Assembly (NCBI GenBank): GCA_964519365.1 | Contig: CAZFHP010000052.1 | Span: forward strand, 1-10,858 | Length of the DNA stretch: 10,858 bases | Direction of reading: 5' to 3' | From: CAZFHP01 sp964519365 | GTDB lineage: Bacteria > Babelota > Babeliae > Babelales > RVW-14 | Shown here: in pieces, positions 7,385-10,858 of the stretch | Layout: the number at the start of each line of letters is the position of its first letter | Numbering within the stretch: the stretch's first letter is position 1 | Notes under the pieces: generated by a model | The model's database searches: none | The model's input: the letters and a program-made list of their open reading frames with translations, nothing else | What the model was told of the DNA's origin: nothing | Translations under genes and position numbers: made by a program

Positions 7385-7861
7385 ATGAAAAAAGTAACAT
7401 CCATTCTTTTCCTTTCTTTAGCACTTTGTGGTGCTGCTAACTGTACTCCAGAAGCTAACGCACAAGAACTTAACACAGTTGACCAAAAAGCTGTACGAAA
7501 CAACAAAGCTAAAATCATCAAAATCAGTCTTGCTATTGGTGTTCCTGTAGCAACAGTTGCAGCAGCAGTTGCACTTGTTTACTTCACCAAAAATGCAGAA
7601 ACAAATAACTTTAGCAACAAAGCTTGGACCAAATCAGCTGGATACTTAACTTCAGCTAAAGATAGCTTGACATCAGGTAAAGACAAAGTTTGGGGCAACA
7701 TGCAAGCGCATCCATACATCTGGTCAGCATCAGCAACAGGTGTCGTATTAGCAGGACTTACAGTCGCTGATCTTCTTCGCAATGAATCTTTGATCAAGCG
7801 CGTTGCAAAAGCGATTGACCAAAAAGTAAGAGGTAAAGACAAAGTAGCAATAGCTGCGTAA
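7385..7861 (+). CDS. Small exported membrane protein of unknown function
   Basis: A 158-residue protein; I do not recognise the family. The N-terminus is a signal peptide: KK, a hydrophobic core (ILFLSLALCGA) and a likely cleavage after ANA at 24-26. The cysteines at 15 and 20 do not fit a lipobox. The mature chain has two strongly hydrophobic segments, about 45-67 (Ala/Val-rich) and about 111-131, separated by a polar Ser/Lys/Thr stretch with a repeated-looking pattern (TSAKDSLTSGKDK, 89-101), and ends in a basic tail. An inner-membrane or envelope location is likely. The start at 7385 has AGGGGG about 7 nt upstream; the longer frame opening at 7316 lacks this and would bury the signal peptide. 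It is monocistronic, with a stem-loop terminator 100 nt after the stop. Envelope-structural or host-interaction roles are guesses. Confidence 0.8.
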   Translation: MKKVTSILFLSLALCGAANCTPEANAQELNTVDQKAVRNNKAKIIKISLAIGVPVATVAAAVALVYFTKNAETNNFSNKAWTKSAGYLTSAKDSLTSGKDKVWGNMQAHPYIWSASATGVVLAGLTVADLLRNESLIKRVAKAIDQKVRGKDKVAIAA

Positions 7862-7960
7862 GTTTTTCTTTACTTCCCAAAAACAAAAACAAACAAGGCA
7901 CCCGGTTAACACATAAGAACGAACAAGAGAGTTTAACACACAACTAGATACATGCAATTC

Positions 7961-7992
7961 AGGCCCACTATTGTGAAAACGATAGTGGGCCT
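7961..7992 (+). terminator. Stem-loop terminator of the 158-residue protein gene
   Basis: An 11-bp perfect stem, AGGCCCACTAT (7961-7971) with ATAGTGGGCCT (7982-7992), extends by a T-G and a G-C pair to 13 bp around TGAAAA. The following plus-strand sequence (GCTCTCATTTTCTT) is only moderately T-rich, so termination may be imperfect. It lies 100 nt after the stop codon. Confidence 0.65.
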
Positions 7993-8009
7993 GCTCTCAT
8001 TTTCTTGTC

Positions 8010-8125
8010 TGAACCCGTCTACGCCCTACGTGGCTTCCTTCTACGCCCAGGTGGCTACGCAGGACAAGACGGCGAGGCAGGCCAAGATTGGCCAGGATTA
8101 AACAGATTTTTCAGGATAGATTTTT
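8010..8125. repeat. Degenerate repeat mosaic
   Basis: The stretch has the look of decayed intergenic repeats and is richer in G+C than its surroundings. It contains an imperfect tandem pair with a period of 22 nt (8018-8035 and 8040-8056, both TCTACGCCC...GTGGCT), a short palindrome GGCCAAGATTGGCC (8080-8093), and a following AGGATT...CAGGAT pattern resembling widespread AGGATTAACAGGATT-type repeats (from memory). An in-frame opening of 64 codons runs through it but starts at TTG and is compositionally repeat-derived. Confidence 0.5.
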
Positions 8126-8200
8126 ATAAAGAATTTAAAAAATTAAAAATCTTTAGTGCCAACAAAAAGGTTAACATGAGCAAAAGAAAGCAGAATTAGA

Positions 8201-8256
8201 ATGGATCCCGGATCAAGTCCGGAAAAAAATGGATCCCGGCTCACATGCCGGAAAAT
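8201..8256. repeat. Two tandem 28-bp palindromic repeat units
   Basis: Unit 1 (8201-8228) and unit 2 (8229-8256) both read ATGGATCCCGG, loop, CCGG, A-run. The stem is CCGGA/TCCGG in unit 1 (8208-8222) and CCGGC/GCCGG in unit 2 (8236-8251): the innermost pair changes from A-T to C-G while remaining paired. The core resembles the TGGATCCCGG-type repeats seen between genes in Rickettsiales and other bacteria; that resemblance is from memory. Confidence 0.75.
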
Positions 8257-8285
8257 ATTTTCTCGACATAATCGATTCCTATTCC

Positions 8286-8547
8286 TATTAAGGAACCTGT
8301 GGAACAGGTGACGTTTATGTTAGCCCCCTTCGAGACTCGCAACTACGTTGCGACCTCAGGGCGAACGGAGAATTTAAGAAAACTTCATCCAGAAGGTGTA
8401 TCCCTGGCACTTTCGCTTAAATCGAACTCACGTTATTTAAAATATCTTAAGTCCGGAGGCTTCCGGAGGGCGCAGGAAAGTAGCCCATTGATCAGGCGCC
8501 TACGGACCTTTATATCAGTACGGACATATCTTCGCCGTAGCTGTGGG
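8286..8547 (-). repeat. Structured interspersed repeat, copy C (interrupted)
   Basis: Minus-strand copy. Hairpin 2 is ACCTGT-TCC-ACAGGT (8295-8309): compared with other copies one C-G pair has become T-A, a compensatory double change. The linker GACGTTTATGTTAGCCC (to about 8327) is conserved. The left part, ending in the complement of CCCACAGCT (8540-8547), is found only after about 200 bp of unrelated sequence, so the element looks split by an insertion. The tail sequence TAATAGGAAT is shared with copy D. Confidence 0.65.
8329..8529. other. Insertion within repeat copy C
   Basis: About 200 bp separating the two recognisable ends of copy C. It carries a perfect hairpin CGCAAC-TAC-GTTGCG (8338-8352) flanked by CTTCGAGACT and CCTCAGGGCGAACGG. 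The flanks recall the common dispersed CCTTCGACAAGCTCAGGGCGAACGG-like repeats (from memory). A second hairpin, CCGGA-GGCT-TCCGG, is at 8453-8466. No transposase or terminal inverted repeats are visible; I cannot say whether this is one insertion or several. Confidence 0.45.
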
Positions 8548-8581
8548 CGAACACACGACTTCTTTAAACATTACACCCCCA

Positions 8582-8618
8582 AAATAAAAACGCCCGGAAC
8601 GGCGTGCAACCGTTCCGG
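8582..8618 (-). terminator. Intrinsic terminator of the outer-membrane protein gene
   Basis: Read on the minus strand: a perfect 9-bp GC-rich stem CCGGAACGG...CCGTTCCGG (8594-8618) with a 7-nt loop, then GCGTTTTTATTTT. This is a classical rho-independent terminator, 46 nt past the stop codon. Confidence 0.9.
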
Positions 8619-8663
8619 ACTCATAGTGCTTTGTGTGTGACTTCTTAAATTAAAGCAGTTCTC

Positions 8664-10121
8664 TTAGAATGAGAGTGCTGCCTTGATGTTGAAGCCCCAA
8701 TTTTCGATGCCATCTTGATCGGCAAATTCGTAGTGAGCTCCAGCTCCTAGAAGTAATGGAGTATCCCATTTTTTCCAGATGTAGGAAAGGCCACCGTAGA
8801 TTTTGTGGGTGTCTGTTGATGGGGTTGCTGCCTTGGAGAAATCAAGGTGTTCTTGTTTAAGGTATGTGTCTGCGACGTTACCATCAAAATTCCCTTTATC
8901 GGCTCCAAACTTCTCGTCCGTATCAAAGACTCTTGCTGCAATCGCATACACGCCTTCTTCCCACTTCTCTTTAAGCGTTATATCTTCGTCTTCTCTCCAG
9001 AAGATATTGTAGCCAAGATCTACACTAAAGCCACCGTTGTTGTAGCAAAGTGCAATAATACCATCAAACTGATTGCCAGGCTTTACATCAACGTGTTTTG
9101 TAATAACGTTTGCGGCAGGAGTAAGAGGCTTGTCATCATTATCTTTTTTACCTAACAAGAAGTATTGGCCCCAGTTGCGATCTTTGATCCCAGGTGTTCT
9201 CACTTCATCGTTTTCAAAGAGATAACGATAATTGAAAGCAGCTGCTAACTTAACGTTATGATCTTTGTCACCCCAAACACGTGCACCAAAGTCAAGGCCA
9301 CCACCGATTGCCCAGTGTTTGCCATTACCAACTATTGCTTCAAATACATAGTCAGCTTTTGCTTCTGTGCCTGTTGGAATGGTAAAGCCGAAGTTGATTT
9401 CACCATGATATTTTGCTTTGTCTAAGAAACGGTAACCAAGCATGATGTCGATATCTGCAACACCTGTTTCACTATCTTGTCCGATCATCTTAGCTTTGGT
9501 TAATGCTTCTTGTGCATTACTTTTGCTTGTAGCATAAGGAACATTCAAAGTGCCTTTGAAATACTTTTCAAGGTTTTCTTTGATTGTTGTCGTATCACTC
9601 TTTGCCGTTAAATGCATTTCGTTTTCAACATGAACGACAGGAACGTTAACCTTGAAGAAAAGGCCCTTCAAGATTTTGTCTAAATCTTGATGATAGTTGA
9701 AGTAAACACCGTATGCTGTGTGATCTGGTGAAAGCTTAAGCGTTGCAATTTCATCTGTATCTGATGTTATACTTTTATCGTGAATAAGATATCCAAGATC
9801 AACATATTCAGCTGTTGATACAAGCGAACCCTGAGTATCTTTTTGGTCCAACATAAACTCGTGCTTATCTTTTATACCAAAATACTTTCCGATATCATCT
9901 TCATCTGTAGAATCCATCCAAAAGAAAGCAGCTTGGAACTTACCACCAAAATCATCGCTCATCTTATGATGTATCAACTCATTGAAACCAGCTGTTCGTT
10001 CTAAAGCCAAGTTAACCCCATGAGGACGAGGCATCAAAAACGTCATGTTTGTGCTTGCATTAGCCACTGATGTACTTACTGCCAAAGCAGTAACTAATAA
10101 ACCCTTTATAAGTTTGTTCAT
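8664..10121 (-). CDS. Probable outer-membrane beta-barrel protein
   Basis: A 485-residue exported protein. Residues 1-22 form a clear Sec signal peptide (MNKLIKGLLVTALAVS..., cleavage after ANA at 20-22). The mature chain is rich in alternating polar/hydrophobic segments typical of beta strands, with Gly and aromatic residues and Asp/Lys-rich loops, for example DIMLGYRFLD, YHGEINFGFTIPTGTEA, HWAIGGGLDFGARVWG and NWGFNIKAALSF. It ends in phenylalanine, the usual C-terminal signal for BAM-dependent assembly. Cysteine is almost absent. A porin or a surface/structural barrel is likely; no ligand can be assigned. The early motif MTFLMPRPHGVNLALE reminds me of exported proteins in Dependentiae (impression). 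The start at 10121 has GGAG about 10 nt upstream and opens with the signal peptide; a start at 10178 would add 19 residues in front of it and is unlikely. It is monocistronic, with a strong terminator. Confidence 0.83.
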   Translation of the reverse strand: MNKLIKGLLVTALAVSTSVANASTNMTFLMPRPHGVNLALERTAGFNELIHHKMSDDFGGKFQAAFFWMDSTDEDDIGKYFGIKDKHEFMLDQKDTQGSLVSTAEYVDLGYLIHDKSITSDTDEIATLKLSPDHTAYGVYFNYHQDLDKILKGLFFKVNVPVVHVENEMHLTAKSDTTTIKENLEKYFKGTLNVPYATSKSNAQEALTKAKMIGQDSETGVADIDIMLGYRFLDKAKYHGEINFGFTIPTGTEAKADYVFEAIVGNGKHWAIGGGLDFGARVWGDKDHNVKLAAAFNYRYLFENDEVRTPGIKDRNWGQYFLLGKKDNDDKPLTPAANVITKHVDVKPGNQFDGIIALCYNNGGFSVDLGYNIFWREDEDITLKEKWEEGVYAIAARVFDTDEKFGADKGNFDGNVADTYLKQEHLDFSKAATPSTDTHKIYGGLSYIWKKWDTPLLLGAGAHYEFADQDGIENWGFNIKAALSF

Positions 10122-10166
10122 ATGTTTTCTTCTCCGTAATGTTTTAATGTACTGAACAATGTGTTG

Positions 10167-10194
10167 CCTATACGACACGTATATTGAAAGTGAA
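10167..10194 (-). promoter_or_regulatory. Candidate promoter with overlapping palindrome for the outer-membrane protein gene
   Basis: On the minus strand TTCACT (10189-10194; 4 of 6), a 16-nt spacer and TATAGG (10167-10172; 4 of 6) lie about 46 nt before the start codon. A perfect palindrome TATACG-ACA-CGTATA (10169-10183) overlaps the -10 and could be a repressor site. Matches are modest. Confidence 0.35.
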
Positions 10195-10690
10195 TTTTAC
10201 CGCATCGTTTTTTAAAAAAACAAATTTAAAAGCAACACGTTAAACACGTATACTATTTTTATTCTCTTTCCCGCGGCCTCCTTTCTCTTCGTTAAAAATG
10301 ACTACACAAAAATTTTTAACAACTTAACAACTACTTTACTTCACTTTACTTTACAGACAGTATGCACGTCCTGGTGATATATTTCAAGCATTACTTTTTG
10401 TCATCATATTTTTATGTCACGGATGGAACAACCTCTACTTCTTCATAACGTTAACCCGACTTTGCTAGAATAACGATCCTGAAGACAGATTTCAAGTATT
10501 TTTTTTCAATCACCCTGAATAGCCCTTTAGAAAACGAAATTTAATGTTCAAAATTTCGACCTATTATATTTCAAACAACAAACGACACATCAAAACAATC
10601 TTGCAGGCGACATGTTTGCAAAAAAAAATTATGTCTCGATTTGAATTGTGAAAAAAATGTGAAATATTTTTGTCCATGTGTTGCGCTGCG
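10195..10690. other. Gene-free AT-rich region
   Basis: No credible coding sequence. It has a perfect 8-bp hairpin CGAAATTT/AAATTTCG (10535-10558, 8-nt loop) with no T-run immediately after it on the plus strand, and TACTTTA-like short repeats at about 10330-10355. The 61-codon minus-strand opening at 10564-10749 extends into repeat copy D and has no ribosome-binding site that I can see. Confidence 0.5.
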
Positions 10691-10696
10691 CTCATT

Positions 10697-10803
10697 CCCA
10701 CAGCTGCGCATAAGAATGCCCAGGCTTCGCATAAAGCTACGCCGGGCACGGCTTGGTGTGGGTTAACATAAACGTCACCCGTTCCACGGGTTCTAATAGG
10801 AAT
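10697..10803 (+). repeat. Structured interspersed repeat, copy D (expanded)
   Basis: Begins CCCACAGCTGC, with an inner stem GCAT/ATGC around the constant AAGA loop (10708-10719), a third sequence solution for the same stem. About 32 extra nt follow (10720-10751), which can form an alternative hairpin TGCCC-A-GGC with GCC-GGGCA (10717-10748). Then come TTGGTGTGGG, the linker TTAACATAAACGTC, hairpin 2 ACCCGT-TCC-ACGGGT (10777-10791) and the tail TAATAGGAAT shared with copy C. No coding region is seen from here to the window end. Confidence 0.8.
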
Positions 10804-10858
10804 TAAGTGAATCAGGAAATTAAAACCCCTACGAATAAAGACATTCTTTTTCCTTTCC

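Noticed and set aside
8005..8199. 64-codon plus-strand reading frame with a TTG start
   Set aside because: It lies within the degenerate repeat mosaic, with no ribosome-binding site or family resemblance.
8201..8256. Possible CRISPR array
   Set aside because: Only two units are present, directly adjacent without spacers, and no cas genes are nearby.
8299..8640. 113-codon plus-strand reading frame
   Set aside because: It runs through repeat copy C, its insert and the opposite-strand terminator. It has no ribosome-binding site, and the translated sequence follows the repeat hairpins, so it is not a gene.
10535..10558. CGAAATTT/AAATTTCG hairpin as a terminator
   Set aside because: No gene ends nearby and no adequate T-run follows it; such AT palindromes are expected by chance in this composition.
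10564..10749. 61-codon minus-strand frame
   Set aside because: It begins inside repeat copy D and has no supporting signals.

Overview
The window looks like a chromosomal segment of an AT-rich, Gram-negative-type bacterium. The gene set mixes housekeeping functions (PIN-PhoH ATPase, cytidylate kinase, MutS) with exported proteins of no recognised family and long gene-free stretches full of small palindromic repeats. The large minus-strand protein has a signal peptide, a beta-barrel-like sequence and a C-terminal phenylalanine, which implies an outer membrane. The style of the exported proteins and the abundance of intergenic repeats suggest a reduced, host-associated lineage such as Dependentiae (TM6). 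That placement is inference from impression, not proof. No rRNA, tRNA, CRISPR array, transposase or phage gene was found.

Layout. Bases 1-1654 hold a promoter candidate and a plus-strand PIN-PhoH gene. It converges through an AT-rich bidirectional terminator on a minus-strand block running from 3680 down to 1668: a secreted protein of unknown function, cmk (overlapping by 4 nt, GTG start), and an MNT nucleotidyltransferase/HEPN pair (overlapping by about 14 nt) that resembles a toxin-antitoxin module. This block and mutS (3807-6524) are divergent, and their predicted promoters overlap. Bases 6525-7384 contain an inverted pair of a structured repeat and a long leader for a small exported two-helix membrane protein (7385-7861). 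Bases 7862-8663 hold two terminators and a mosaic of repeats. Bases 8664-10121 (minus) encode a probable outer-membrane beta-barrel protein. The rest is non-coding apart from another repeat copy near the right edge.

The most interesting signal is an interspersed repeat of about 70 bp present four times (6527-6596, 6713-6783, 8286-8547, 10697-10803). It has two predicted hairpins. In the first, a 4-bp inner stem around a constant AAGA loop differs in sequence between three copies yet stays fully complementary. In the second, a C-G pair is replaced by T-A in one copy. These compensatory changes argue that the folded form, not just the sequence, has been maintained. A separate 28-bp tandem repeat (8201-8256) also shows a compensatory pair. 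The genes have no obvious shared pathway; the window is housekeeping genes separated by repeat-rich spacers.
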